61,212 nucleotides of DNA from Bacteroidales bacterium (GTDB taxonomy: Bacteria > Bacteroidota > Bacteroidia > Bacteroidales > P3), in contig JAKSMP010000007.1 of the NCBI GenBank assembly GCA_024400505.1, positions 1 through 61,212 of the forward strand, given 5' to 3'. Under the pieces are notes generated by a model. The model saw only the letters and a program-made list of their open reading frames with translations, did not search any database and was not told the origin of the DNA. The first letter of the stretch is position 1, and every line of letters begins with the position of its first letter. This document shows positions 1 through 10,372 of this stretch, one piece after another. A program made the position numbers and the translations under genes.

Positions 1-599
1 CCTTGCTGGTTTTGTTGGTCCTTGTTTTGGTCCTGACCATTGCCACCCTTGTTGTTTTGCTTGTCTTGGTTGTCCTGGTTCTGGTCCTGACCGCCGCCTT
101 GCTGCTGTTGTTGCTGCTGGGCTTGCTGGAGGAGTTTCTTGGCGTAGGAGAGGTTGTAACGGGTGTCGTCGTTCTTGGGGTTGAGTTTCAACGATTCTTG
201 ATAGTCGCTTACAGCTTGCTGGAACTGCTGGAGCCCCTGGGCACGATTTTCTTGCTGAAGGCCTTGACGAAGGGAGCTATTGCCGCGGTTGTGGTAGATT
301 TTGCTGCGGGTCTTATCATCGAGATTGGGCTGCTGAAGAGCCTTTTCGTAGTGGGTGTTGGCCTCTTGGTATTTCTTTTGTCGATAAAGGGTGTTGCCAA
401 TATTATATTGAGCACGATAGGAAGTGCTATCGCTATGGATGGCACGTCGATAGGCCACCTCGGCTTTATCATACTGCTTGGCTCGATATTCCTTATTGCC
501 ACGGCGGGTTTCTTTGCGAGCAGTAGCGGTCTGAGCCGATGCGGCGGCTGAGGCCATGAGCATGAACAGCAGGCAGAGGTATGGAAGGTATCGTTTCAT
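1..599 (-). CDS. batC: BatC-like TPR protein, 3' end outside window
   Basis: The gene starts at the ATG at 597-599 and stays open to the window edge, giving 199 residues. A signal peptide (about residues 1-23, ending ASA-Q) is followed by tetratricopeptide-type helices in which Gly-Asn and Tyr-Ala spacing recurs (about 30-150), then a Gln/Asn/Gly/Asp-rich low-complexity tail that is still running at the edge. In Bacteroides aerotolerance clusters BatC is the TPR partner of the von Willebrand proteins BatA and BatB. Its start lies 2 bp after the batB stop, so the genes are probably co-transcribed. The function in oxidative stress and cell-envelope integrity is inferred from the family. Confidence 0.85.
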   Translation of the reverse strand, partial: MKRYLPYLCLLFMLMASAAASAQTATARKETRRGNKEYRAKQYDKAEVAYRRAIHSDSTSYRAQYNIGNTLYRQKKYQEANTHYEKALQQPNLDDKTRSKIYHNRGNSSLRQGLQQENRAQGLQQFQQAVSDYQESLKLNPKNDDTRYNLSYAKKLLQQAQQQQQQQGGGQDQNQDNQDKQNNKGGNGQDQNKDQQNQQ

Positions 600-601
600 G
601 G

Positions 602-1663
602 CTATTTGATTTGACTTTTGTTGAGAATTTTGTCGAGATTGACTTTTTTGTTGCGGCGCTCGAAAATGAGCAGTTCGGCCAACAGGCAGAGCATAGCAGC
701 CACCAGCGGATACTGATAGCGACTCTCATATTCGGAGAACATGGCTTCGCCATAGTTTTCTTTCTCCAGTCCCTCAATCAGATGCACGATATCACGCACA
801 TCGGAGCTGTTGTTGGCACGCATATACACGCCCTTGCCAGCATGAGCGATCTGGGTGAGGGTAGCTTCGTCGAGATGGGTGGTGACGGTGTTGCCTTGGT
901 TGTCACGCTTATAGCCCACACGCTGCCCATGACGATACTCGGGGATGGGCACACCCTCGGTGAGGCCCATGCCAATGGTGCACACACGCACACCTTGTGA
1001 AACGGCATCTTTGGCAGCCGAGATGGGGTCGTCCTCAAAGTTCTCGCCGTCGGAGATGACCACGATGGCACGTCCCTCGGATTTCTTCCATTCGCGGTCG
1101 GGGTCGCCATAGCCAAAAGATTCCATGGCTTTGGAAATGGCATCACCAATGGCAGTACCTTGGGCCGAAATAAGGGAGCAATCTATCTGGTCGAGAAAGA
1201 GTTTGACGGCGCTGTAATCGTTGGTGAGGGGCATCTGCACATAGCTGCTGCCGGCAAACACCACCAGCGAGATACGGTCGCTGCCAAGCGAGGAGAGCAG
1301 ATTGTTGACAATGCGTTTGCTACGTTCCAAACGGTTGGGCTGGATATCTTCAGCCATCATGGAGTTGGAGATATCCAAGCAGATGGCCACATCGCTGCCT
1401 ATGCGCTCGCCTTTGACCATCTTGCTCCCCTCTTGGGGGTTGGCCAAGGCAATGACCAGGAAAGCATAACCAAGCATCACTAGCCCATATTTGAGTGCGG
1501 GACGCCAGGGGGACGCATCAGGTATCAACCGACCAAACATGTTGCGATCGGCAAATTGCTCCAGACGCTTACGATTGCGCACCTGAAGCCATATCCACAG
1601 AGCTACTGCAGCTGGAACAAGCAGCAGAAGCCATAATAGTTGTGGGTGTTCGAAATGAATCAT
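602..1663 (-). CDS. batB: BatB: membrane-anchored von Willebrand factor A protein
   Basis: A 353-residue protein. Membrane segments lie at about 10-28 and 58-75, and another near the C-terminus (about 325-345). Between them is a vWA domain with an intact MIDAS motif DxSxS at D97, S99 and S101. The layout (N-terminal hairpin, periplasmic vWA, C-terminal anchor) is that of BatA/BatB proteins of Bacteroidota aerotolerance operons. It is followed by batC after 2 bp and preceded by batA. It probably forms a metal-dependent protein complex at the inner membrane with BatA and the TPR protein; the client is unknown. Confidence 0.88.
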   Translation of the reverse strand: MIHFEHPQLLWLLLLVPAAVALWIWLQVRNRKRLEQFADRNMFGRLIPDASPWRPALKYGLVMLGYAFLVIALANPQEGSKMVKGERIGSDVAICLDISNSMMAEDIQPNRLERSKRIVNNLLSSLGSDRISLVVFAGSSYVQMPLTNDYSAVKLFLDQIDCSLISAQGTAIGDAISKAMESFGYGDPDREWKKSEGRAIVVISDGENFEDDPISAAKDAVSQGVRVCTIGMGLTEGVPIPEYRHGQRVGYKRDNQGNTVTTHLDEATLTQIAHAGKGVYMRANNSSDVRDIVHLIEGLEKENYGEAMFSEYESRYQYPLVAAMLCLLAELLIFERRNKKVNLDKILNKSQIK

Positions 1664-1694
1664 GTTGCTTCTTTAAGTGGGTTCTGATATCAAT

Positions 1695-2693
1695 TTAAGG
1701 AGTGGAGCGGTAGTAGAGCAAGCCCAGCAGGATTTCGAGCAGCAGGGCGATGCCGGCTGCTATCAGCCAACCAAGGTACTCATCCTTGGTCTGCGAATAC
1801 TGGGTGACGTCGATCTTGCTCTTCTCCATGTCATCTATCTGCTTGAAGATTTTCTCCAGCGACTTCTTGTTGGTGGCGCGGAAATATTGGCCATCCTGCG
1901 TGGAGTTGGCCATGGCGGTGAGGAGGCGTTCGTCGAGTTCCACAGGCACGTTTTGATAGTGGATGCGACCATACTGATCGCGGGCAGGATAGGGAGCCAT
2001 GCCGTTTGTGCCGCAACCGATGGTGTAGAGGCGGATGTTGTAGAGGGCGGCAATTTCGGCTGCACTCTGGGGGTCAACGGAGCCTTGGTTGTTGATACCA
2101 TCGGTCAGGAGGATGATGACTTTGCTCTTTGCCTCGCTGTCCTTGATGCGGTTGATGGCGGTGGCCAAACCATCGCCAAGGGCTGTACCGTCTTTGATCA
2201 TGCCGCTTTTGAGAGCAAAAAGTTGCTTGAGCAGCACAGAGTGGTCAATGGTGAGAGGCACTTGGGTGAATGCTTCGCCCGAGAAAACCACAAGGCCGAT
2301 ACGGTCGTTGCGACGGCCATCGATGAAATCGGCTGCAACATGCTTGGAAGCTTCCAGTCGGTTGGGACGGAAATCTTCGGCCAGCATACTGCCGCTGACG
2401 TCCATGGCCAGCACAATGTCAATACCCTCTACTTTCATTTCCTGTCGGCTCAACTTGCTTTGGGGACGGGCCAATGCCACAATAAGTGCACCCACAGCCA
2501 CCATGCGCAATGCAAATAGCAATGGATAGGTACGCTGGCGAAGGGTCTTTTTGAGCCCCTTGAAAAGGGTGATATTGGAAAATTGCAGAGCTGGTTTTTG
2601 CTTGCGATAGCGCAGCACATACCATGCCGTCATCAACGGAATGATGAGCAGAAGCAAAAGCAGATATGGGTGCGCAAATGTAATATGATTCAT
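1695..2693 (-). CDS. batA: BatA: membrane-anchored von Willebrand factor A protein
   Basis: A 332-residue protein with the same plan as the following gene: membrane segments at about 10-27 and 57-75, a vWA domain with MIDAS residues D98, S100 and S102, and a C-terminal membrane segment at about 308-327. It starts at an ATG at 2691-2693, just after the DUF4381-like gene. Having two tandem vWA paralogues after moxR and a DUF58 gene is the standard Bacteroidota Bat arrangement, which supports naming this BatA and the next BatB. MoxR ATPases are thought to remodel such vWA complexes; that role is inferred here. Confidence 0.88.
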   Translation of the reverse strand: MNHITFAHPYLLLLLLIIPLMTAWYVLRYRKQKPALQFSNITLFKGLKKTLRQRTYPLLFALRMVAVGALIVALARPQSKLSRQEMKVEGIDIVLAMDVSGSMLAEDFRPNRLEASKHVAADFIDGRRNDRIGLVVFSGEAFTQVPLTIDHSVLLKQLFALKSGMIKDGTALGDGLATAINRIKDSEAKSKVIILLTDGINNQGSVDPQSAAEIAALYNIRLYTIGCGTNGMAPYPARDQYGRIHYQNVPVELDERLLTAMANSTQDGQYFRATNKKSLEKIFKQIDDMEKSKIDVTQYSQTKDEYLGWLIAAGIALLLEILLGLLYYRSTP

Positions 2694-2702
2694 AGTGATA
2701 TG

Positions 2703-3614
2703 TTACTCTTTGGGCTGATTGTTGTCAGTAGCCGAGGCGGGCTGAGCCGTTTCGGCTTTGGGGGCTGTGGCCGTGACAAATTGCACCGCTTGCTGATACG
2801 AGAAGTCGTGCTGGTGGGGCAGCGGCTCCGACTTAGCAAATTTCACCATATCGGCCATCTGGAGAATCTGACGAAGCATATTTTCGGCTTCGGGACTATA
2901 GGCCTTGCTGCCACAGAAGGCATCCAAGGTTTGGTCGGTGGTCATCTCGGTTGACTGGATATGATAAGACTCCTCAAGATAATTGCGGAGGATATCAGTC
3001 AAGTTGGTATGATACTCTTTGACCTTTCCTTGTTGCCAAAGTTGCTGCTGGCGGAGATACTCCAACTCGTTGAGTGCCTTGGTGTGAGGAGGCAATGGTG
3101 GAGCCTGAGGAATGGCAATAATGGGTTTGTGGTTACGGATGCGATTGATCACAAAATATGCACCCACAAGGATGGCCAGAATGCCAAGCACGATACCCAC
3201 AACTTTGGCCACTTCACCAAAGGTGTAGGGCTGGCGAAAGACATCGGCAATATCGCGGATGTTGGTGTTGGTGGTGTCCACATTGGGCACATCCATAACG
3301 GTGAGCAGCACACTATCAGCACCAATATGCAGCCAGTGCTCGCCTTCTTCGAATGAAGTGAGCGCTGTGTACAAAGTGCCGCTGGCGGTGTCCATCCATT
3401 GGCGCACAGCCACGATATCATTGTTGGTCAGGTCCTCCAGGGTGGGCATGATGGGGGCTGGCTGGATACTCAGCACAGTCTGGTCGCCCAGCATGAAGGT
3501 GGTGCTGTCGAACTGGAATTGATAGGTGGGCAGCTGCTGTTCGGCCACCTCCTCCTGGGCCATGGCGCCCACAGAGGAGAGGAAGCAAAGGAGGATAAAG
3601 ATGATTTTCTTCAT
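2703..3614 (-). CDS. DUF4381-like membrane protein of the Bat operon
   Basis: A 303-residue protein. The ATG at 3612-3614 is preferred because it gives a clean signal peptide (about 1-20, ending AMA-Q); an upstream in-frame extension would start inside the DUF58 gene. Residues 21-130 are probably periplasmic, one membrane segment spans about 138-158, and the cytoplasmic part (about 178-240) has the Leu-rich pattern and the Leu-Arg-x-Tyr-Leu then Thr-Thr-Asp sequence typical of DUF4381-like proteins. Such proteins sit between DUF58 and vWA genes in Bat-type operons. No catalytic motif is seen, so an assembly or scaffold role is inferred. Confidence 0.7.
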   Translation of the reverse strand: MKKIIFILLCFLSSVGAMAQEEVAEQQLPTYQFQFDSTTFMLGDQTVLSIQPAPIMPTLEDLTNNDIVAVRQWMDTASGTLYTALTSFEEGEHWLHIGADSVLLTVMDVPNVDTTNTNIRDIADVFRQPYTFGEVAKVVGIVLGILAILVGAYFVINRIRNHKPIIAIPQAPPLPPHTKALNELEYLRQQQLWQQGKVKEYHTNLTDILRNYLEESYHIQSTEMTTDQTLDAFCGSKAYSPEAENMLRQILQMADMVKFAKSEPLPHQHDFSYQQAVQFVTATAPKAETAQPASATDNNQPKE

Positions 3615-3643
3615 AAATTCTATTTCAGATATGAACTGTGGCA

Positions 3644-4537
3644 TCAAGCCCCTCGGCGGTCGAATAGTTTCTTGAGTTCTTTCACATAGTCTTCGCCAGT
3701 AAAGAGCACAGCCTGGTCGATACCATATTTCTTGAGGCTTTCTTCCACCTCTCTCACATGGGCAGCATACCTGTCGGCAAAAGCCTGCCTGATGGAGGCA
3801 TCGGCGGTGTCAATCCAGATGGTTTCGGAGGTCTCAGGGTCGTAGAACTTGGCCAACCCCAAATCGGGCAGACGGGCTTCTTTTTCATCGGCTATTCTGA
3901 TGGCCACCAAGTCGTGTTTATGCGACGCTATCTTAATGGAGTCCAAGTAGTTCTCATCATAAAAGTCACTCAGCAAAAATGCCGTGCAACGTTTCTTGAT
4001 GACGTTGGTGAAATAGCGCAAAGCTTGCGACAAATCGGTGCCGTTGCTGCTGGGGCGGAAGGTGATCAGTTCGCGGATAATACGGAGGATGTGGCTGCTG
4101 CCTTTCTTTGGAGGAATGAACTTCTCAATCTTGTCGGAGAAAAGTATCACACCCACCTTGTCGTTGTTCTGAATGGCACTAAAAGCGATGGTGGCAGCCA
4201 CTTCGGCCACCAACTCCTCTTTGAACTGGTGATGGGTGCCAAATCGGTTGGATCCGCTCACATCCACCAGCAACATCACGGTGAGTTCTCGCTCTTCCTC
4301 AAACACCTTGACATAAGGGTGGTTGAGACGTGCTGTCACATTCCAGTCGATATTGCGCACATCGTCGCCATACTGGTATTCACGCACCTCGCTGAACGCC
4401 ATACCACGTCCTTTGAAAGCACTGTGATATTCGCCTGAGAAAAGCTGGCGCGAGAGTCCCCGAGCCTTGATTTCTATCTTGCGAACTTTCTTTAAAATAT
4501 CGTTATTTTGTTGTTCCACTTTATCAGTATTCAACAA
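3644..4537 (-). CDS. DUF58 domain protein of the MoxR/Bat cluster
   Basis: A 297-residue protein with the DUF58 signature (GRGMAF.E.REY..GDD...IDW at about 43-65) followed by a vWA-like segment with DVSGS (D92, S94, S96). No ATG fits the expected N-terminus: the frame begins with adjacent TTG codons at 4537 and 4534, and the next in-frame Met lies inside the conserved region at residue 46, so a TTG start is likely. It lies 23 bp after moxR and before the DUF4381-like gene. The family accompanies MoxR ATPases; its biochemical role is not established. Confidence 0.85.
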   Translation of the reverse strand: MLNTDKVEQQNNDILKKVRKIEIKARGLSRQLFSGEYHSAFKGRGMAFSEVREYQYGDDVRNIDWNVTARLNHPYVKVFEEERELTVMLLVDVSGSNRFGTHHQFKEELVAEVAATIAFSAIQNNDKVGVILFSDKIEKFIPPKKGSSHILRIIRELITFRPSSNGTDLSQALRYFTNVIKKRCTAFLLSDFYDENYLDSIKIASHKHDLVAIRIADEKEARLPDLGLAKFYDPETSETIWIDTADASIRQAFADRYAAHVREVEESLKKYGIDQAVLFTGEDYVKELKKLFDRRGA

Positions 4538-4560
4538 TTCAATCCATGTTCAATTATGCC

Positions 4561-5556
<996 letters not shown>

Positions 5557-5598
5557 TGTTATCTTTAAAATTTGTTTTATTTTTCACTTAATAATGCT

Positions 5599-5620
5599 CG
5601 GCATCCATGCCGAAAAAATC
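5599..5620. other. Short perfect hairpin ahead of moxR
   Basis: TCGGCAT and ATGCCGA form an inverted repeat with a 2-base loop, followed on the plus strand by an A-run. It lies in the 231-bp gap between the divergent moxR and T9SS cargo genes. It could be a leader hairpin of the moxR operon or an operator; nothing more can be said from sequence. Confidence 0.35.
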
Positions 5621-5727
5621 GTTGTTTATAACGCAACCTAACCACCTTTTATTGCCATTTTATTGCCAAATTAATATTTTTTTTACTTTTTTTGTTTTCA
5701 AAAAGTGGATATCCCAAAAAAAATCAG

Positions 5728-5735
5728 TATCTTTG
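5728..5735 (+). promoter_or_regulatory. Bacteroidota -7 box TATCTTTG
   Basis: TATCTTTG matches the Bacteroidota primary sigma-factor -7 consensus TAnnTTTG. It lies 52 bp before the start of the T9SS cargo gene in a strongly AT-rich stretch. No clear -33 TTTG sits at the usual spacing. Confidence 0.6.
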
Positions 5736-5787
5736 CTTATTAAAATATATAGAAATAATTAAACATCTAATTAAATAATAACAATTT

Positions 5788-8700
5788 ATGAAAAGTAGAA
5801 AAGTACTTCTCGGCTTGATTATGGGCTTTGCCATGTGCTTAGCAGGCACAGCTACTGCCCAAACAGCAAATTACCAAAACAACAAACTGGTTGAAATCGG
5901 CCCTGACAACATCGGTGGTCGTGTCACTTCTCTTGCTGTATTCAACAACAATGAGCAACACGTTGCAACCATCTATGCCGGTGCAGCCACTGGCGGTCTC
6001 TACACCCGCACCAGCATCAACGACGACAGCTGGAGCTACCTTCCTTGCTACATCGATGGCGAAGAACTCACCCTCCCCATCAGCAACATGGCTAAGCTCA
6101 ACGACTCCATCATCGTTATTGCTACTGGCGAAAGCTACTACGGTAAAGGTAACAAGCTCAACAAACTTGCTGCCATCGGCCGCGGTATGTTCACTTTCAA
6201 CACCAACACCAAAGAATTCGTTCGCATCAGCAACACCAATCCTGGCATGGATCTCGAACACAACTTCGCATCCATCAACGACATGAAATTCGTCACCTTC
6301 CAGGGTGTCACCTATTTCTATGTTGCCACTCCTAAGGGTTTGTTCCGTTGGGTCAACGATTTCAACGCTGCTCCCACCTGCATTTTCGAAGGCAATGTTT
6401 CTAACATAGTGCTCTCCAAGCAGTACAACCGTGCTTTCTTCGATCATGATGGCAACCTCTACAAGATCAGCGACATCATCAACAACGCTGCTCCTGTCAA
6501 TATCACCAGCAGCTGCCCCGCTTTCGGTCAGAATGCCAGCAAGATTATCTTGGCTCTCGCTCCCACCGATGAGACATATCTCTATGCTATGGTTGCCAAC
6601 AATGATGGTTTACTTGCCGGTCTCTACCTTACCCGCAACACCAACACTTGGAACCTCCTCTCCACTTCTACCGTTACCCCCTTCAACGGTGTAGCCACTG
6701 CAATGACTTGCGGTTCCCTCACCGTTGACCCCATGGATGCCACCAGAGTTATCATCGGTGGTGCCGACATCTGGGTTGGTAAAGGTTATGTTGAGAACGC
6801 TCCTTATCAGTGGACCGTTTCTTCCTCCAACGAATACAGCCTCAATGGTGGCGACTACATGTCCATGGTTTACTCCAACTCCTCTTTCGTTCACTCTGGC
6901 ATCCATCAGATCGTTATCGATGCTCAGTGGAATGACGAATACCAGTTCCTCATGTCCCAGTCCTACATTGCTACCGATGGCGGCGTTTATTCCACCCCCA
7001 CCAGCGATTTCGTTGTTTTCGACAACTTCAACCGTGGTTTGAACAATGTTCAGATCAACAGCCTTGCTGTAAGCCCCGACGGTTCCATCATCTCCGGCGC
7101 CAATGCAAACGCTTGCCCCTTCATCGAATCCCGTGTTGACCACAACGGCGGCAACAACGATTCCACTTGGTACGATGGTTCTGGCAGCAACACCAACCAC
7201 ATGGCCAACATCATCTGGAAAGGCAACGGCGGTAGCGTAGCAGCTTCTCGCTTCACCCAGTATGCTCCCTACAACCGCAGAACCATCTTTGTTTCTTCTG
7301 CTAATGGTTCTATCGGTCGTGCTTACTCCGACTTCTCCAACTACACCAACACTCAGACCTGGACTTCCGAGACCGACTTCACCACCGACCTCATCGAAGG
7401 CGGCCCCGCAATCGGCCAGATCTATCTCTGGGAGACCAACAACAACGTAGCTTCCAACGATAGCATCCGCGTCCTCATCGACACCCTCAGCTACATCAAG
7501 CGCAATGGCGAACGCATCGACATCACCACCAGCCTCCAGATCAAAGCTGGCGACTCCATCCTCCTGCTCGATCCCGCTCACGCTTCTTATCCCTTCTGGC
7601 ACGTTTTCGACCACAACTTCACCGTTAAGAACGAAATGTACCAGACCGTACACCTCCCCTACCTCAGCCGTCTCCTCGCTGTTACTGTTGAGAAAGACAT
7701 GAACAAAAACTCCAATGTCTCTTACTGCTGGTTCCCCACCGACTTCCGCAAGGTATTCGATGCTTCCAACGAGACCCGCTACTTCAGCCACATCTATGGC
7801 GTCAACGGTACCACCTACCCCAACATGGCTGTTCGCTACACTGCCATGAGCCAGGATGGCGACTGCGCTTTCGTAGTTGTTGAGGACAAATCCACCAAGC
7901 AGTCCCTCATCGCTCGCGTTCGCGGCTTCAACAGCATCGACTACAACCAGGATGTTCCCGCTATCCGCGATGCTTGCAACTATCAAATCAGCACCCGCCA
8001 GACCCTCACCGACACCATCCAGGGCTGCGACACCAGCGTATTCTTCGGCCGCCGCATTTCCTCCATCTGCATCGATCCTCGTGCAGGCAAGGATGCTGCC
8101 GTTATCACTTTCGACGGTTATAACTGCGAAGGTCCCAATGTCATCTACATTGAGAACGCTTCCAGCAACAACCCCATCATCCGCAACATCTCTCTTCCCA
8201 CCAACATCCCCGCTTACAGCGCTATGATTGAGTTCACCACTGGCGAACTTTATGTTGGCACCGAGGAAGGCGTATTCAAGACCACCAGCCTCACCAACCC
8301 CTCTTGGCAGGTTTACGGCGCTTTCAAGGGCGTTCCCGTCACCTCCATGTATCAGGTAACCAACAACAACCCCTACATCTCTCACCTTGGCCACGATGGT
8401 GTTACCGAAGTTCAGTACATCTTCCCCCGCACCAAATGGGCTAACGCTATGTATTTCGGCACCTACGGCCGCGGTATCTTCATGGACACCACCTACGTTG
8501 TTGACCACACCAACGAAATCGTTCCCGCTGACGTTTACCTCGACATCCCCACTGTCAACGCTTTCGGCAACAACTCCGTTCGCCTCTACCCCAACCCTGC
8601 TGTCAACTTCGCTCAGATGGAAATCGCCATCGCCAAGGCTGGCAACACCGTTGTTAAGGTTTACGACATCACCGGTAAGGTTGTTCTCTCTGAAAACCTT

Positions 8701-8823
8701 GGCACCCTCTCCGAAGGTGTTCACAACCACACGCTCAACTGCCAGAACCTCAAGCACGGCATGTACCTTGTCAACGTAATCGTTGCTGGTGAGAAAGCCA
8801 CCTCCAAGCTTGTTGTTCGCTAA
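5788..8823 (+). CDS. Large secreted beta-propeller-like protein with T9SS type A sorting domain
   Basis: A 1011-residue protein. Residues 1-25 form a signal peptide ending ATA-Q. The body begins with a pattern typical of BNR/VPS10-like beta-propeller blades (IGPDNIGGR, then IYAGAATGGLY and SW at about 37-85), and similar blade remnants recur. The last ~80 residues form a type IX sorting domain: LYPNPA, then VYDITGKVV, GMYLVNV and the terminal Lys-Leu-Val-Val-Arg. The product should therefore be exported by Sec, crossed over the outer membrane by T9SS and attached to the surface or released. No catalytic motif is recognised. Codon use is strongly biased to C-ending codons, suggesting high expression. 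Confidence 0.85.
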   Translation: MKSRKVLLGLIMGFAMCLAGTATAQTANYQNNKLVEIGPDNIGGRVTSLAVFNNNEQHVATIYAGAATGGLYTRTSINDDSWSYLPCYIDGEELTLPISNMAKLNDSIIVIATGESYYGKGNKLNKLAAIGRGMFTFNTNTKEFVRISNTNPGMDLEHNFASINDMKFVTFQGVTYFYVATPKGLFRWVNDFNAAPTCIFEGNVSNIVLSKQYNRAFFDHDGNLYKISDIINNAAPVNITSSCPAFGQNASKIILALAPTDETYLYAMVANNDGLLAGLYLTRNTNTWNLLSTSTVTPFNGVATAMTCGSLTVDPMDATRVIIGGADIWVGKGYVENAPYQWTVSSSNEYSLNGGDYMSMVYSNSSFVHSGIHQIVIDAQWNDEYQFLMSQSYIATDGGVYSTPTSDFVVFDNFNRGLNNVQINSLAVSPDGSIISGANANACPFIESRVDHNGGNNDSTWYDGSGSNTNHMANIIWKGNGGSVAASRFTQYAPYNRRTIFVSSANGSIGRAYSDFSNYTNTQTWTSETDFTTDLIEGGPAIGQIYLWETNNNVASNDSIRVLIDTLSYIKRNGERIDITTSLQIKAGDSILLLDPAHASYPFWHVFDHNFTVKNEMYQTVHLPYLSRLLAVTVEKDMNKNSNVSYCWFPTDFRKVFDASNETRYFSHIYGVNGTTYPNMAVRYTAMSQDGDCAFVVVEDKSTKQSLIARVRGFNSIDYNQDVPAIRDACNYQISTRQTLTDTIQGCDTSVFFGRRISSICIDPRAGKDAAVITFDGYNCEGPNVIYIENASSNNPIIRNISLPTNIPAYSAMIEFTTGELYVGTEEGVFKTTSLTNPSWQVYGAFKGVPVTSMYQVTNNNPYISHLGHDGVTEVQYIFPRTKWANAMYFGTYGRGIFMDTTYVVDHTNEIVPADVYLDIPTVNAFGNNSVRLYPNPAVNFAQMEIAIAKAGNTVVKVYDITGKVVLSENLGTLSEGVHNHTLNCQNLKHGMYLVNVIVAGEKATSKLVVR

Positions 8824-8935
8824 TTCATTGATTTGTGAGGACTAGATAAGCTAATTGACAACTGTGATAGCAATGAAAAGAAAAGAATACCGATCCATGC
8901 TTCTCTAGGCCTCACCTCTCAATCATATTACTACA

Positions 8936-8975
8936 AAAAGAGGTGCTGGTCCAAACGTTTCAGCACCTCTTTTAT
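8936..8975 (+). terminator. Rho-independent terminator after the T9SS cargo gene
   Basis: AAAGAGGTGCTG and CAGCACCTCTTT pair perfectly around a 12-base loop, and the right arm runs into TTTTATTT. It lies about 110 bp after the stop of the cargo gene and ahead of tyrS. Confidence 0.85.
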
Positions 8976-9002
8976 TTATAAATAATACATTAAATAATAT
9001 AT

Positions 9003-10283
9003 ATGGACAAGAATCTCGTTCAAGAGCTCAAATGGCGTGGCATGATTCACGACATGATGCCCGGCACCGAAGAGCAGCTCACCAAAGAGGTTACCACCGC
9101 CTATGTAGGCATCGACCCCACTGCCGACTCCCTCCACATCGGACACCTCGTCAGCATCATGCTTCTCAAGCACCTCCAAACCGCTGGCCACAAGCCCCTC
9201 GCCGTAGTAGGTGGAGCCACCGGCATGATTGGCGACCCCTCTTTCAAAGCCCAGGAGCGCAAACTCCTCACCTCCGATGAAATCAACCACAACGTGGCAT
9301 GCATCCGCAAACAGTTGGAGAAATTCCTCGACTTCGACAACCCCGTCAATGGTGCCGAAATCTTGAATAACTATGACTGGATGAAGGACTACCTCTTCCT
9401 CGATTTCATCCGCGACGTGGGCAAGCACATCACCGTCAATTATATGATGACCAAGGACTCCGTCAAGAAACGCATGGAGACCGGCATCTCTTTCACCGAG
9501 TTCAGCTATCAGCTCCTCCAGGGCTACGACTTCCTCACCCTCTATCGCACCAAGGGCTGCAAGCTCCAGATGGGCGGCTCCGATCAATGGGGCAACATCA
9601 CCACCGGCACCGAGCTTATCCGCCGCATGGAAGGTGGCGAGGCATTTGCTCTCACCTGCCCCCTCATCACCAAAGCCGACGGCACCAAGTTTGGCAAAAC
9701 CGAAGGTGGCAACGTATGGCTCGACCCCGCCAAGACCTCTCCCTATAAATTCTACCAGTTCTGGCTCAACTGCTCCGATGTTGACACCGCCAAATACATC
9801 CGCATCTTCACCATGCTGAGCGAGGAAGAAATTGCCGAACTCGAGCGTCAGCATGCCGAAGCTCCCGAGCGCCGCATCCTCCAGCGCGCATTGGCCAAAG
9901 ACATCACCTGCCGTGTCCACTCCGAGAAAGACTATGAGATGGCCGTAGCCGCTTCCGAACTCCTTTTCGGCAAGGGCACCACCGAGCAGCTCAACGCTCT
10001 GGACCGCGACACCATCCTCTCCGTTTTCGAAGGTGTGCCTCAGTTCACCGTCCAGCGCAGCCAATTGGCCGAAGGCGCATCCCTCATCGACCTTGCTGCC
10101 GAAGTGGGCATGTTTGCCTCCAAAGGCGAAATCCGCCGCGAGCTCAAGCAGAACTCCATCTCCGTCAACAAAGCCAAGGTAGGCGAAGACTGCCGTCTCT
10201 CCACCTCCGATGTACTCACCTGTGGCAGCATCCTCGTTCAGAAAGGCAAGAAGAACTACTTCCTGCTCAACGTAGTTGACTAA
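9003..10283 (+). CDS. tyrS: Tyrosine--tRNA ligase
   Basis: A 426-residue class I aminoacyl-tRNA synthetase that charges tRNA-Tyr in the cytoplasm. The HIGH motif is at 45-48, the KMSKS-equivalent KFGKT at 229-233, and the tyrosine-binding segment GGSDQWGN at 191-198. A C-terminal S4-type RNA-binding domain occupies about 355-426. Length matches bacterial TyrRS of the KFGKS type. The start ATG is at 9003, and the gene lies between two strong terminators, so it is probably a single-gene unit. Confidence 0.97.
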   Translation: MDKNLVQELKWRGMIHDMMPGTEEQLTKEVTTAYVGIDPTADSLHIGHLVSIMLLKHLQTAGHKPLAVVGGATGMIGDPSFKAQERKLLTSDEINHNVACIRKQLEKFLDFDNPVNGAEILNNYDWMKDYLFLDFIRDVGKHITVNYMMTKDSVKKRMETGISFTEFSYQLLQGYDFLTLYRTKGCKLQMGGSDQWGNITTGTELIRRMEGGEAFALTCPLITKADGTKFGKTEGGNVWLDPAKTSPYKFYQFWLNCSDVDTAKYIRIFTMLSEEEIAELERQHAEAPERRILQRALAKDITCRVHSEKDYEMAVAASELLFGKGTTEQLNALDRDTILSVFEGVPQFTVQRSQLAEGASLIDLAAEVGMFASKGEIRRELKQNSISVNKAKVGEDCRLSTSDVLTCGSILVQKGKKNYFLLNVVD

Positions 10284-10304
10284 CCCTTATTTCACTCAAT
10301 AACA

Positions 10305-10338
10305 GAAAAGGGCGTGACTCTCTGTCACGCCCTTTTAT
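10305..10338 (+). terminator. Terminator after tyrS
   Basis: GGGCGTGAC and GTCACGCCC form a 9-bp stem with a short loop, flanked by AAAA on the left and TTTTATTTTT on the right, 22 bp after the tyrS stop. The A-flanked left arm makes it potentially bidirectional, serving the convergent Pmp3-type gene as well. Confidence 0.88.
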
Positions 10339-10372
10339 TTTTCAGATGTAAATCAAAAACGAGGCTATAATA

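Noticed and set aside
3-551. Leu/Val-rich 182-residue plus-strand frame at the window start
   Set aside because: It is the antisense of the Gln/Asn-rich batC gene; the minus strand has a signal peptide, TPR pattern and operon context.
6610-8757. 715-residue minus-strand frame
   Set aside because: It is antisense to the T9SS cargo gene and arises from its C-ending codon bias; there is no domain or start context.
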